A stretch of DNA of 64,000 bases, taken from the NCBI RefSeq assembly GCF_002906165.1, contig NZ_PPCN01000004.1, positions 186,001 through 250,000 of the forward strand, in the 5' to 3' direction. The DNA comes from Roseibium marinum (GTDB lineage: Bacteria > Pseudomonadota > Alphaproteobacteria > Rhizobiales > Stappiaceae). The position numbers and the translations under genes are program-made. Positions 1 to 9,554 of this stretch are shown piece after piece. The notes under the pieces are model-generated. The model did no database searches. It worked only from the letters and a program-made list of their open reading frames with translations, and was not told the origin of the DNA. Every line of letters starts with the position of its first letter. Position 1 is the stretch's first letter.

Positions 1-13
1 TGTTTCAGGCCGG

Positions 14-1087
14 ATGTTTTTCGCAAGTCGCATCATCAGGAGTGTGTTGCTTCCGTTGATGCTTTTCGCGTCCCTGCTGTCCGGCGGCGGCCTTGCGGCC
101 CATGCGCAATCCACGCAGACGCCTCTTCCACCCGCGGTCAAGCCCGATCCCAACGCGCCTTCCGCCCCGCCTGAAGAGCCGATCATCAATCTGCTCGACC
201 GGGAGCCTGAGCCGCTCTTTTCCGATACGCTGGTCCCCTATGCTCCCGCACGCTCCGTCACTACGGACGTCCTCGAAGGCCTGGACCAGGGCGCCCTCTA
301 TCTTATGGCGAAACTCACGCCGGACAGTTCTCCCCTGAATGACGGCCTGATCTGGCGCATCTACTCCGAGACCACAAATACCGACGGCCGGCTTCAACTG
401 GTGGCGACTTCGCAGGGTGGCGACGCGGAATTCCGTCTCGACCCGGGCACCTATCTCGTCCACACCGCCTACGGTTTCGCCCAGGCAACGAACCGGATCG
501 TGATCGGCAAGGAAGTCCAGTCCAAGATGCTCACCCTCAATGCGGGCGGCATCAAGTTCGGCGCGGCGCTCAAGGACGGGGAGGATCTTGACGACCGGAT
601 AGTGTCCTTCGACATCTACGGCATGGATTTTGACGAGCGCGGTGAGCGCGATCTGATCGCCAGCAATGTCAAACCCGGCTCAATCCTTCGCCTTTCCGCC
701 GATACCTATCATGTTGTCAGCCGTTACGGCGACGTGAACGCCGTGGTGCGCGCCGATATTCAGGTCCTTCCCGGCAAGCTGACCGAAGCGACCATATTCC
801 ACAAGGCCGCGGACATTACCCTGAAGCTGGTCAATGAACGCGGCGGCGAAGCCATTGCCAACACCACCTGGTCCGTGCTGAGCCCTGGAGGCGACATCGT
901 GGTGGAAGCCACCGGCGCTTTTCCGGATTTCGTGCTGGCCGAGGGGGAATACGAAGCGATTGCCCGCAACAACGGCCGCACTTACCTGCACACCTTCGAG
1001 GTCGCGCCGGGAGAAGACCGCGAAGTCGAAGTGGTCACCAGCATGGCCGAACTGGCAAGCCAGGAAGAAACAGTTTCAAGCAACTGA
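14..1087 (+). CDS. Secreted hypothetical protein with Ig-like/beta-sandwich repeats
   Basis: The product of about 357 residues starts with a clear signal peptide (basic start, hydrophobic stretch, AHAQ near residue 32) followed by a proline-rich linker, so it is probably periplasmic or surface-exposed. From about residue 80 on there are three loosely similar segments of 75-85 residues. Each has an L-x-P/A-G-x-Y-x-x-x-A/S-x-Y/N pattern (for example DPGTYLVHTAYG and AEGEYEAIARNNG), reminiscent of carboxypeptidase-regulatory or transthyretin-like folds. I do not recognise the family and no catalytic motif is visible. The reading frame is open to the window edge, so the true start could lie upstream of position 1. 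It converges on the acyltransferase gene. Confidence 0.75.
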   Translation: MFFASRIIRSVLLPLMLFASLLSGGGLAAHAQSTQTPLPPAVKPDPNAPSAPPEEPIINLLDREPEPLFSDTLVPYAPARSVTTDVLEGLDQGALYLMAKLTPDSSPLNDGLIWRIYSETTNTDGRLQLVATSQGGDAEFRLDPGTYLVHTAYGFAQATNRIVIGKEVQSKMLTLNAGGIKFGAALKDGEDLDDRIVSFDIYGMDFDERGERDLIASNVKPGSILRLSADTYHVVSRYGDVNAVVRADIQVLPGKLTEATIFHKAADITLKLVNERGGEAIANTTWSVLSPGGDIVVEATGAFPDFVLAEGEYEAIARNNGRTYLHTFEVAPGEDREVEVVTSMAELASQEETVSSN

Positions 1088-1158
1088 CCGGTTGACCACT
1101 GCCGCCCTCAGGCCGTCGCGCGGACATCCAGGCAGGTTTCGTTTTTCGAAAAAATACC

Positions 1159-2007
1159 TTACAGGCGCCGTCCAAGCACTCGCTGCGCCTTTACCGCTGG
1201 CGCCATTTCCATGACCTTTGTCTGCAGGAAATCCATGATTTCCTTCTGGTCGCCGAACCCGGACAGGGTTTCGAACGGTATCGGCTGACCGGCGCGGGCA
1301 GTCATCACCGATCCGATGATGCGGCGGAATTCGCGCACCAGCAACGACAGGCGCAGGGTCAGCGAATATTTGCTCACCAGGTGGAACAGCCAGGAGTTCT
1401 GGCCATCGAAATAGAGCGGCAGAACCGTCGCCCTGGAGGAGCGGATCATCTTCGCCGTGAAGGTCTTCCACGGCAGTTCCTGCGCGCGGCCGAACGGCTT
1501 TGCGGCGGTCGCGACACCGCCCCCCGGAAACACGATGATCGTCGTGCCTTCCTGAAGAAGGCGGAGAGCCTCCTTGCGGGTCTGCATATTGGTTTTCAGG
1601 GCTTCCTTGGTTTCCTCGAAATCCACGGGAAGAGAAAACGGCCGGACCTCCGGCACCTTGAGAAGCTCGTTGTTGATCAGGATCTTGAACGGCCGGTTCA
1701 GTTTTTCCGCCAGGGCCAGGATCGCCAGGCCATCGCCGATGCCATAAGGATGGTTGGCGATCAGAACCAGCGGGCCTTCCGGCAGGTTCTGCGGCGGCCA
1801 CTCGCCACCGGCGACGGACACGTTCAGATTGATCAGCCCGAGAAGATCGTTCCAGATATATTCCGACGTGCCGACCATGGTGTCTTTCCACACCTCGTAA
1901 AGGTCGACAAGCTTGCGCCGGCCCGAAAGACCCTCAATCGCCCGAATGGTCCAACGCTTGAGCGGCGGCTGTTCCGGATTGGCGTAACTGAATTCGGTGT
2001 GGTGCAC
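1159..2007 (-). CDS. Lysophospholipid acyltransferase family protein (PlsC-like)
   Basis: A 282-residue protein with the hallmarks of glycerolipid acyltransferases. There is a His-Asp catalytic block NHPYGIGD at residues 85-92 (His86, Asp92, the spaced H-x5-D variant), a hydrophobic strand before it, and the substrate/phosphate block IIVFPGGG near residues 157-164. These enzymes transfer acyl groups from acyl-ACP or acyl-CoA to a lysolipid at the inner membrane. The HPxGxxD variant is common in acyltransferases linked to hemolysin-type or ornithine-lipid genes, so the acceptor need not be lysophosphatidate. No partner gene is adjacent, and a palindromic repeat lies about 90 bp upstream of its start. 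Confidence 0.8.
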   Translation of the reverse strand: MHHTEFSYANPEQPPLKRWTIRAIEGLSGRRKLVDLYEVWKDTMVGTSEYIWNDLLGLINLNVSVAGGEWPPQNLPEGPLVLIANHPYGIGDGLAILALAEKLNRPFKILINNELLKVPEVRPFSLPVDFEETKEALKTNMQTRKEALRLLQEGTTIIVFPGGGVATAAKPFGRAQELPWKTFTAKMIRSSRATVLPLYFDGQNSWLFHLVSKYSLTLRLSLLVREFRRIIGSVMTARAGQPIPFETLSGFGDQKEIMDFLQTKVMEMAPAVKAQRVLGRRL

Positions 2008-2097
2008 GGCGGTCGTCTTGAACCTGATTTTGCTCTGGCAAATTTGGAACCCAGTACCAGAAGCAGTGTATCACGAATATGACAGTAGATCGCCGAA

Positions 2098-2170
2098 GAT
2101 CAACCTGCTTTCATGGGGTGGTCCATGAAAGCAGGAAAGTTGATCGGTCCCGAAGCGGCAGGGCATAATT
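2098..2170. repeat. Intergenic palindromic repeat, copy 1
   Basis: An inverted repeat spans 2098-2145, with arms GATCAACCTGCTTTCATGG and its near-complement CCATGAAAGCAGGAAAGTTGATC in shortened form. It is followed by a GAAGCGGCAGGGCAT-like tail. A second, degenerate copy with the same core and tail lies at 12883-12945. Both copies sit just upstream of a leftward gene start. The role is unknown; it may be a dispersed REP-type element. Confidence 0.6.
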
Positions 2171-2243
2171 TCATCAGTCCATACCTTCGGGGAAGGACAT
2201 CGCGCAAGCTGTCAGTTTTCCCCGTAAATCCGCAAACCGGCGG

Positions 2244-4214
2244 CTATTTCATGTCCGGCGGCAGAGCCTCTTCGGTGAAGGCCGTGACCGCCTCGTCGAG
2301 CCCCATGGAGGTCTGGTCCTTGGAGCCGAGACGGCGGACATTCACAGTCCGCTCTTCCGCCTCGCGCATGCCGCAGACGACGATCACCGGCACCTTGGCG
2401 AGCGAATGTTCCCGGACCTTGTAATTGATCTTCTCGTTGCGGAAGTCGGTTTCCACTTTCAGACCCTTGGCCTTCAGAAGATCGGCGACTTCCTGGCCAT
2501 AGGCATCCGCCTCGGACGTGATGGTCGCCACGACGATCTGCAGCGGTGCGAACCACAGCGGGAAATGACCGGCATAGTTCTCGATAAGGATGCCGAGAAA
2601 CCGCTCCATGGAGCCGCAGATCGCCCGGTGGATCATCACCGGCGTCTTCTTTTCGCCGTCACTGTCCACATAGAAGGCGCCGAAACGCTCCGGCAAGTTG
2701 AAGTCGACCTGGGTCGTCCCGCACTGCCATTCGCGGCCGATCGCATCGCGCAGGGTATATTCGAATTTCGGGCCGTAGAACGCCCCCTCACCCGGCAGAA
2801 TATCGGTTTTCACCCGGCCTTCCGACTGGGTCTCGATCTGTTTGAGAACCTCGCCCATGACCTCTTCGGCGTGATCCCACAGATCGTCGGAGCCAACGCG
2901 CTTTTCCGGGCGGGTCGACAGTTTGACGACGATCTCGTCGAAACCGAAATCCTTGTAGACCGACAGGATCAGGTCATTGATCTTCAGGCACTCGTCCGCC
3001 ATCTGCTCCTCGGTGCAGAAGACATGGGCATCGTCCTGAGTGAAACCGCGCACGCGCATCAGGCCGTGCAGCGCACCGGAGGGCTCATAACGGTGCACCA
3101 CACCGAATTCCGCCAGCCGCATCGGCAGATCGCGATAGCTCTTGAGGCCGTGCTTGAAGATCTGGACATGCCCCGGGCAGTTCATCGGCTTCAGCGCGAA
3201 GACACGGCTGTCCTCCGCCTCCGGATCGGCAGACTGCACGGAGAACATGTTCTCCTTGTACCAGCCCCAGTGACCGGAGGTTTCCCAAAGCGAGGTGTGC
3301 AGGATCTGCGGCGCGTTCACTTCCTTGTAGGTGTCCTTCAGGATACGGCGCTTGTAGGCGATGAGCGTCTGGAACATATCCCAGCCGTTCGGATGCCAGA
3401 AGACGACGCCCGGCCCCTCTTCCTGGAAGTGGAACAGGTCCATTTCCCGGCCGAGCTTGCGGTGGTCGCGCTTTTCAGCCTCCTCCAGCATGTGAAGATA
3501 GGCCTTCAATTCCTTCTCGTTGTGCCACGCCGTTGCGTAGATGCGGCTCAGCATCTCGTTGTCGGAATTGCCGCGCCAATAAGCGCCGGCAACCTTCATC
3601 AGCTTGAACGCATCGCCGATCTGCCGGGTGGAGACCATATGCGGGCCGCGGCACAGATCCAGCCACTGGCCCTGCTTGTAGATCTTGAGTTCCTGGTCCT
3701 CGGGAATCGCGTCGACAAGTTCGACCTTGTAGACCTCGCCCTTCGCGGTGAAGTAGCGCTTGGCTTCCTCACGGGACCAGACTTCCTTGGTGAACTGCGC
3801 GCCGCGTGCGATGATCTCGCGCATCTTCTTCTCGATGACCGGCAATTCTTCCGGGTGGAATGGCCAGTCGTCGCCGCTGTCCGGATGCACACGCTTGAAA
3901 TCGTAATAAAAGCCGTTTTCGATCACCGGTCCGATGGTGACCTGGGTACCCGGCCACAATTCCTGAACCGCTTCGGCCATCACATGGGCCGCATCGTGGC
4001 GGATCAGTTCCAGCGCGCGCGGATCGTCGCGGGTAACGATCTCGATCTTGTGGCTGGTGCCGATCGGGTCGGTGAGATCTTTGAGTTCCCCATCCAGAGC
4101 CATTGCTACAGCCTTTTTGGCGAGCGACTTGGAGATGCCCTCGGCGACAGCCAGGCCGGTGATGCCTGCTTCGTAGTCGCGCACGGAATTGTCGGGGAAA
4201 GTCAGTTGGATCAT
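2244..4214 (-). CDS. thrS: Threonyl-tRNA synthetase
   Basis: Class II aminoacyl-tRNA synthetase that charges tRNA-Thr in the cytoplasm; 656 residues, close to the usual 640. In order it has an N-terminal TGS domain (residues 1-62), the editing domain with HDAAH (His73 and His77, matching the E. coli editing histidines), the catalytic core with [10 protein letters not shown] and the motif-2 segment [17 protein letters not shown], and a C-terminal anticodon-binding domain ending in RRLGSKDQ. The start at 4214 is chosen over an in-frame one 48 bp upstream because GCAGGAG lies about 8 bases before it and the TGS domain starts there. It is a single gene with a short 5' gap to the next leftward gene. 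Confidence 0.97.
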   Translation of the reverse strand: MIQLTFPDNSVRDYEAGITGLAVAEGISKSLAKKAVAMALDGELKDLTDPIGTSHKIEIVTRDDPRALELIRHDAAHVMAEAVQELWPGTQVTIGPVIENGFYYDFKRVHPDSGDDWPFHPEELPVIEKKMREIIARGAQFTKEVWSREEAKRYFTAKGEVYKVELVDAIPEDQELKIYKQGQWLDLCRGPHMVSTRQIGDAFKLMKVAGAYWRGNSDNEMLSRIYATAWHNEKELKAYLHMLEEAEKRDHRKLGREMDLFHFQEEGPGVVFWHPNGWDMFQTLIAYKRRILKDTYKEVNAPQILHTSLWETSGHWGWYKENMFSVQSADPEAEDSRVFALKPMNCPGHVQIFKHGLKSYRDLPMRLAEFGVVHRYEPSGALHGLMRVRGFTQDDAHVFCTEEQMADECLKINDLILSVYKDFGFDEIVVKLSTRPEKRVGSDDLWDHAEEVMGEVLKQIETQSEGRVKTDILPGEGAFYGPKFEYTLRDAIGREWQCGTTQVDFNLPERFGAFYVDSDGEKKTPVMIHRAICGSMERFLGILIENYAGHFPLWFAPLQIVVATITSEADAYGQEVADLLKAKGLKVETDFRNEKINYKVREHSLAKVPVIVVCGMREAEERTVNVRRLGSKDQTSMGLDEAVTAFTEEALPPDMK

Positions 4215-4350
4215 CGTTTTTCTCCTGCTCACTCCTGCAGACAAGGCAGGTAAGCTGTTCAAAGGAATTGGAACGGGCCGGGAATACGGGATTCAGGATA
4301 ATCCGGCAACCTTTTCCGAAGATTTCCTTGCGTTTTATATCGGCGGGCAC

Positions 4351-5817
4351 TCACCTGACTTCAAGCCGGCGTACGAACCAGCGGATGAGACGCTCCCAGA
4401 CCGTATCCTTTTCGGCGAGGTCCTCAACGCCGTGATCCAGATTGGGATTGTCGTTGATTTCGATGACCACGACCCGGTCATCGATCATTTTCAGGTCCAC
4501 GCCATAAAACCCGTCGCCGATCAGCCGGGCGGCCCGCACGGCGATATCGACAACGGCCGGCGGGGTCTCCGCCAGGGAGACAGTCGTGAAGCCGCCTTCG
4601 ACCGACTTCTTTCCCGGTTCGTGGCGCACGATCTGCCAGTGCCGTTTGGCCATCTGATACTGGCAGGCAAACAGCGGTTCGCCGTCAAGCACCCCGATGC
4701 GCCAGTCGAAATCGGTCGGGCAGTATTCCTGGGCCAGCAGAATGGCGCTTTCCTGGAAGAGTTCCTTCAGCTTTGACCGGATCGGCTCAGTGCCGGCAAC
4801 CCGGAACACACCGCGGCTGAAGGACCCATCCGGGATCTTGAGCACCACGGGCGATCCGAGCCGCTCTTCCAGATCGCCCGCTTCCTTCAGGGACGACAGC
4901 ACGATCGTCTTCGGCGTCACGATGCCGTTGCTGTTCAGGAGTTCCGTCAGATAGACCTTGTTGGTGCAGCGGATCATCGACACGGGATCGTCGATCACGG
5001 GCATGCCTTCCTGAACCGCCCGGCGGGCGAAGCGGTAGGTATGATTGTCGATATTCGTGGTCTCGCGGATAAACAGCGCATCGAATTGGGCAAGTCTGTC
5101 GAGATCGCCCCGGCCGATGGGAACCACCTCCACCCCCTGGCGCGCGGCGACCTTCGCCATGTGCTTGAGCGAGGCAATGCTGGAGGGCGGCAGATCGTCC
5201 TTCGGATCGGACAGGACGGCCAGCGAATATTTCATCACCGCCCGCTGCTTCGGGGCCCGCCAGGGCCGCGTCGTATAGGTTTCGACGGCCGACAGGAAAA
5301 GCGACCGCTCCTGCGCCGACAGACCGTCCACCGCGAGAACGCGGATCCGTTTGATGCTGCGCCACTCCCCCGGCTCGAGCACGACTTCCAGAACCGGTGC
5401 CCGGAACCAGTCGAAAAGCAGACGGGCGAAAGGTTCCAGAACCGGGTCGCCGGTCTGGCCGAGATGGACAAGCATCCGAGTCGTGCCATCGGCCTCCGCC
5501 GCCTCCATCTTGCGCAGGCACCTGTTCAACTTGTCCTCCAGTTCCGGCAGGGCATGCTGATAGAGCTGCTTGCGCGACAGTTCGATCATCGTTTCGACGG
5601 CCGGAACGACCCGGTGCTGGCGGGCTTCCGCCAGCAGCGAGGCGTAATAGCCGGCGCCCTGATAGGCATAGGAGCGCGACAGGTTCAGGATCGACGGATT
5701 GGCTCCGGCAAACAGCTTCGGATGCATGAGATATTCATGCACCGTCATGACCTTGTGCGGGGTATCGCCGTTGGAAACATCCTTGAGATTGTCGACCAGA
5801 ATGACCCAGGAGGACAT
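4351..5817 (-). CDS. RimK-like ATP-grasp ligase
   Basis: A 488-residue protein with an N-terminal half of unassigned fold (residues 1-230) and a C-terminal RimK-type ATP-grasp domain (about 265-475). The domain contains the conserved substrate/metal segment EINDNPNLDHGVED at 453-466. ATP-grasp enzymes of this group activate a carboxylate as acyl-phosphate and join it to an amine, and RimK itself adds glutamates to ribosomal protein S6. The start at 5817 lies 4 bases after the stop of the GNAT/C39 gene with AAAGGA upstream, so the two are translationally coupled. The larger size and N-terminal extension argue against plain RimK; the substrate may be a peptide made or trimmed by the partner. 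Confidence 0.85.
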   Translation of the reverse strand: MSSWVILVDNLKDVSNGDTPHKVMTVHEYLMHPKLFAGANPSILNLSRSYAYQGAGYYASLLAEARQHRVVPAVETMIELSRKQLYQHALPELEDKLNRCLRKMEAAEADGTTRMLVHLGQTGDPVLEPFARLLFDWFRAPVLEVVLEPGEWRSIKRIRVLAVDGLSAQERSLFLSAVETYTTRPWRAPKQRAVMKYSLAVLSDPKDDLPPSSIASLKHMAKVAARQGVEVVPIGRGDLDRLAQFDALFIRETTNIDNHTYRFARRAVQEGMPVIDDPVSMIRCTNKVYLTELLNSNGIVTPKTIVLSSLKEAGDLEERLGSPVVLKIPDGSFSRGVFRVAGTEPIRSKLKELFQESAILLAQEYCPTDFDWRIGVLDGEPLFACQYQMAKRHWQIVRHEPGKKSVEGGFTTVSLAETPPAVVDIAVRAARLIGDGFYGVDLKMIDDRVVVIEINDNPNLDHGVEDLAEKDTVWERLIRWFVRRLEVR

Positions 5818-5821
5818 GGGA

Positions 5822-6952
5822 TCAGGGTTCCTTTCGTATGAGGACCTGCGCGCGAACGCCGCCCCGGCCCCAACGGGCCATGCGGTCGAATTCGGCGAAC
5901 GGTACGGGAAGATTGGCGGCGTCCGCCGGGCTTTCGTGGCGTTCATGCCCGAGCCACGGATCATGCAGGATCAGATGCCGGTCGTCCGCATCGTGAACCA
6001 GAACCCAATGCGGCACTTTCTCACCGAACATCCGGTAACCGGAGATCAGCACGATCGCCATCGCCCCGGCGCAAACATGTTTTGCAAGTGTCACCGCGTC
6101 ATGCGGTCGATTGGACCGGGAGACACCAAGCTTTTTCGCTTCGGCCCGGTAGCCTTCCTGCACCAGGATCAGGATCTTGCGTTTTTCCGGATCCCGGACG
6201 GAACTCACGAACAGCGGTTTATCGGGGGACAATCGCACTTCAGTCGAAAGTCCGCGGCGCGCCAGCGCATTGGCCAGGCCGAAGGGGCCGCAGCCGCCGT
6301 GACCGGTGGCGAGATAAATCGTCGTCGCCTCGCGCCACAGCGTCAGTTCCTGAAGCGGCCCGGCGGAAAATTTCCCGTCGAAATGCCGGATCGCCATCAG
6401 CGCGCAGGCGGGCCCGCAGGTAAAATCGGTTGTCTGCGAATAGTAGGGCGCTCTGCCGGAGCCGAGATCCGGCCCGTGAAGAAGCCTTTCCATGCGAAGG
6501 GCCGCGCAGCCGTCATCGTAATAGTTTTCGACGCGTCCAAGAACACGGTAGCCATTTGTTTCGTAGAGGCGCGTGGCGGCCTGGTTGTCGGCCCGCACCT
6601 CAAGACGCAGAACGATCCTGTCCGCCTCGAAGGCCGCTGCTTCGGCCGCTTTCAGCAGGGCGGCTCCAAGTCCCTTTCCCCGCCGGTCCGCGTCAAGTGC
6701 CAGCGAATAGAGCCGCGCGAGTGCCGTTCCCCGGCGCAGAAGCAAAAGCGCATAGCCACAAAGGCCCGCTTCCCCGCTGGCCACCAGAATGCGGGCTCTC
6801 GGACTGTCCACAAACCTGCGGAAGCTGCGCCTGGAGATCCGGTCGCCCGAAAAAGCGCTGTTTTCGATGCGAAGGAGTTCGGCAAGATCGTCTGAATTTG
6901 CCGTACGGATCTGGATATCCCCGGTTCCGGCCTGGGGAAGAGCCTTTTTCAT
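5822..6952 (-). CDS. GNAT acetyltransferase fused to C39-like peptidase
   Basis: A 376-residue two-domain protein. Residues 10-155 form a RimI-type GNAT N-acetyltransferase with the acetyl-CoA loop RRGKGLGAALL (residues 90-100) and the NQAATRLYETNGY segment. Residues 165-376 form a papain-like C39-type peptidase with TDFTCGPACALM (Cys179), HWVLVHDADD (His315) and HDPW (Asp331), a complete-looking triad. There is no transporter domain. The stop is 4 bases from the start of the RimK-like gene. The start at 6952 is preferred because upstream in-frame sequence looks non-coding and the GNAT fold begins soon after. A pair of acetyltransferase/peptidase and ligase suggests peptide or protein N-terminus modification; the substrate is unknown. 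Confidence 0.85.
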   Translation of the reverse strand: MKKALPQAGTGDIQIRTANSDDLAELLRIENSAFSGDRISRRSFRRFVDSPRARILVASGEAGLCGYALLLLRRGTALARLYSLALDADRRGKGLGAALLKAAEAAAFEADRIVLRLEVRADNQAATRLYETNGYRVLGRVENYYDDGCAALRMERLLHGPDLGSGRAPYYSQTTDFTCGPACALMAIRHFDGKFSAGPLQELTLWREATTIYLATGHGGCGPFGLANALARRGLSTEVRLSPDKPLFVSSVRDPEKRKILILVQEGYRAEAKKLGVSRSNRPHDAVTLAKHVCAGAMAIVLISGYRMFGEKVPHWVLVHDADDRHLILHDPWLGHERHESPADAANLPVPFAEFDRMARWGRGGVRAQVLIRKEP

Positions 6953-7276
6953 GGTGCCCTTGAAGACCCCAATCGTCCGGTGCGCCGCACCCGGTTTCCA
7001 TCCATGATTGGCGACGGTCCGGAACGGCGCTGCTGTTGGCGTCCTGCCCTCCGGGAACCTGTCGACGGCCTTTGCCGAATACACCGAATTTCATACACTG
7101 TCTTTCGGTTTTTTGAACCCGCAACAGATTTTTGTCAGCATCCGCGCGTGTGACTGACGAAGGAGAGTTTCTTCGTTCAGCGTTCCTCGCCCCGAATGAC
7201 AAGCGGCGTTGAAGGGCGACGTTGGAGGGCGGCGATGCAGGGAAGCTTGTCCGCCATACGGCGTGCGCCAATCCCT
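6953..7276. other. Intergenic region, no supported gene
   Basis: This 324 bp stretch separates the radical SAM gene stop from the start of the GNAT/C39 gene and should hold the promoter of the latter. Open frames here are short and read like shadows. I see no clear terminator or repeat. Confidence 0.5.
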
Positions 7277-9064
7277 TCACAAGGAGGCGGCTTTTGCCCG
7301 GTCTTTCCCCGCCTTGCTCAAGGCCGCGTCGCGGGATTTCTTGGCCACGGCTTCCGTACCGCCGCGCGTTTCACGGATCATCGCAAGGTCCTCTTCTCCC
7401 GTTCCGTCCATGGCGGCGATCGCCAGATCGGAATAGCTGCGCCGGTCCGGCGAGGATTTGACCTTCCTGTAGATCCTGTAGACCCGCCACGTGGCGGCCG
7501 CGTAGGCCCAGTGCTTCGCCAGGATTTCCAGAAAATAGCGCGCATAAAAGACCAAAGGATTTTCGACCGGCAGGCCGCTGCGCCGGTCAGTGCGGATCTT
7601 GAGGCGGAAATAGCCGCCCTCAAGCGGATGCACCCCTTCACATTGCACCATCAGCCGGAACCACATCATCAGGAACAGCTTGTTGCCCGGCCGGCCCTTT
7701 TTGTGGGCGGCGGCTCTGCGCAGCACGGTCTCGATATGGGCGTCGGAATAATAGCTCTCCCAGGCCAGGCGGTAGGCCTCCTCCCAGTCCGTATCGCTCA
7801 TCCTGGGATGATGGGTCACCCGGTGATTGAGATCGTATTTGTTGAGATCCGGGTCCATCCAGATCCCTTTCGACAACAGCACCTTGTGGTCTTCCGATCC
7901 CGGAAGCGGGGTCAGGTAGAAGAATTCAAGAAGATCGAGCGGCAGCTCCTTCTTGATGATCTCGACATCGCGCAGGACCGATTCCTTCGTGTCGCCCGGA
8001 AAGCCGATAATGTAGCCGGCATAGGTGGTGGCCCCGTGCGCGCGCCATTTCTGCAGCATCGCCCGGTACTCGGTGATCTTGTTCTGACGCTTCTTGGCCG
8101 CCAGGAGATTGTCCGGATTGATGTTCTCCAGACCGATAAAGACGCGATTGACGCCGGCCCGGGTCGCCTTTTCGATGAAATTTTCGATCTGGTGACAAAG
8201 CGTGTCCACCTGGATGATGAACTTGATGTCGAACCCTTCACCCTCCCGCAGGGCGATCAGCCGGTCGAACAGCGGTTCCCAGTCGCGGTTGCGGGCGAAA
8301 TTATCATCGGTGATGAAAAACCGGTTGATCCCCTGGGAATAATTGTCCCGGATGATCTGTTCCAGATCGTCGGCAGACCGAAACCGGCTCTTGCGGCCCT
8401 GAACATTTATGATGGTGCAGAACGAGCACTGAAACGGACAGCCACGGCCGAGATCGAAACTGGAATGGGACCCGGCTGTGAAGCGGATATGTTTCAGGGG
8501 CAGGATCGGTGTCGGCTCGCCCTGAAGCGACGGCAGATCCGCCATGAAATTGTACAGCGGTTTCATATCGTCCGCGAAGGCGTCCCGGAACACCTGATCC
8601 AGTCTCCGGTCTTCCGCCTCGCCGGCAAACAGGCTGCCCCCCTCCTCCTGCAGACGGACCATTTCCTCGGGCATCTTTTCGAGCATGGAGATGCAACCGG
8701 AGACATGGAACCCGCCGACCGCCACCTGCAGCCCTTCCTGCAGGAACTTCCGGGCGAGATCCTCGGCTCGCGGAAACTGGTTCGATTGAACCCCGACCAG
8801 CGCGATCAGGGCCTTGCCGCCCTGCTTGCGGATTTGTCTGGCGATCTTTTCCGGCCGCACCCGCTTGTTGGTTTCGTCATAGGTTTCGAGGTGAATACGG
8901 ACGTTTTGCCCCAGCACCTGGCGGTCTTTTGCGGCTTCCGCCAGGCCGTTCAGACTTGCAAGCGTATTGGAGGGTATGGCCGAGCGCAGCCACTGGATCG
9001 GATAGCCGTCGTCATCGTAATGGGTCGGCTTGATCATCACGAAATGGAAGTCGCATGCGTCCAT
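7277..9064 (-). CDS. B12-binding-like radical SAM protein
   Basis: A 595-residue protein. The N-terminal 190 residues look like the cobalamin-binding Rossmann domain of BchE-type enzymes (ALIALVGVQSNQF and VAVGGFH) but lack the DxHxxG cobalt-ligand motif. The radical SAM domain follows, with a CxxxCxxC cluster motif at Cys209, Cys213 and Cys216 (GRGCPFQCSFCTI), and a 250-residue C-terminal part. Such enzymes bind a 4Fe-4S cluster and cleave S-adenosylmethionine to start radical chemistry, often methylation. The product is not identifiable from sequence. The start at 9064 is chosen over an upstream frame that overlaps yidD because it has GGAAGGCGG upstream and begins the conserved region. Confidence 0.85.
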   Translation of the reverse strand: MDACDFHFVMIKPTHYDDDGYPIQWLRSAIPSNTLASLNGLAEAAKDRQVLGQNVRIHLETYDETNKRVRPEKIARQIRKQGGKALIALVGVQSNQFPRAEDLARKFLQEGLQVAVGGFHVSGCISMLEKMPEEMVRLQEEGGSLFAGEAEDRRLDQVFRDAFADDMKPLYNFMADLPSLQGEPTPILPLKHIRFTAGSHSSFDLGRGCPFQCSFCTIINVQGRKSRFRSADDLEQIIRDNYSQGINRFFITDDNFARNRDWEPLFDRLIALREGEGFDIKFIIQVDTLCHQIENFIEKATRAGVNRVFIGLENINPDNLLAAKKRQNKITEYRAMLQKWRAHGATTYAGYIIGFPGDTKESVLRDVEIIKKELPLDLLEFFYLTPLPGSEDHKVLLSKGIWMDPDLNKYDLNHRVTHHPRMSDTDWEEAYRLAWESYYSDAHIETVLRRAAAHKKGRPGNKLFLMMWFRLMVQCEGVHPLEGGYFRLKIRTDRRSGLPVENPLVFYARYFLEILAKHWAYAAATWRVYRIYRKVKSSPDRRSYSDLAIAAMDGTGEEDLAMIRETRGGTEAVAKKSRDAALSKAGKDRAKAASL

Positions 9065-9173
9065 ATGCCGTTCCGCCTTCCGGTTGATGGAAAGAGCGTC
9101 GCACCCGCCTTCTCTGACGTCAATCGAATACCGACAAGGACAACAAACCCTGCCGTGCAATTCCAGGGTCAGC

Positions 9174-9554
9174 TCAGTCCAATCGGTGTTCGTCGGGGAT
9201 ATGCCGGCCCGTCCAGTGGCCGTAGCGCCAGGGCTGCCACCAATGGGCGTTTCCCGGCAGTCTTTCCGGCACGGGGTCAAAACCCGAAGCCCCCCAGGGA
9301 TTGCATCTGAGGATCCGCGCCAATCCGATCCAGCCGCCCGCCCAGAAGCCGAAGCTGCGGATGGACTGCTCGGTATAGTCCGAACAGGTCGGCGCGTAGC
9401 GGCAGCCCCGCCCCATGACAAGGGACAGGGAATGGCGGTAGATCCAGATCAGTCCGATCGCGGCCCGTCCCGCGATGGAGAGCGGCCTGCCGGGAGCGAT
9501 GCCGGGTTTCGGGGAAGGACACATGATGTCAATTGAGGGCCGCACAGCCTTCAC
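9174..9554 (-). CDS. yidD: Membrane protein insertion efficiency factor YidD
   Basis: A small protein of up to 126 residues with the YidD core: an amphipathic start IYRHSLS, then GRGCRYAPTCSDY, the SIRSFG segment and a conserved RCNPWGASGFDPVP end. YidD assists YidC-dependent insertion at the inner membrane. A GTG start at 9554 overlaps the stop of the upstream scaffold gene (GTGA), which suggests coupling; an ATG ten codons in, at 9524, is the alternative. It is not next to rnpA/yidC here, which is common in this bacterial group. Confidence 0.93.
   Translation of the reverse strand: MKAVRPSIDIMCPSPKPGIAPGRPLSIAGRAAIGLIWIYRHSLSLVMGRGCRYAPTCSDYTEQSIRSFGFWAGGWIGLARILRCNPWGASGFDPVPERLPGNAHWWQPWRYGHWTGRHIPDEHRLD

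Noticed and set aside
2406-4253. 615-codon open frame on the plus strand opposite thrS
   Set aside because: It is the antisense shadow of thrS, a typical effect in GC-rich DNA; its translation has no domain and thrS is unmistakable.
5822-6952. Bacteriocin export locus around the C39-type peptidase
   Set aside because: No transporter domain, adaptor or double-glycine precursor is nearby; the enzyme is fused to a GNAT domain and looks cytosolic.
7196-9310. 704-codon open frame on the plus strand opposite the radical SAM gene
   Set aside because: Antisense shadow; the minus-strand protein has the CxxxCxxC motif and domain structure.
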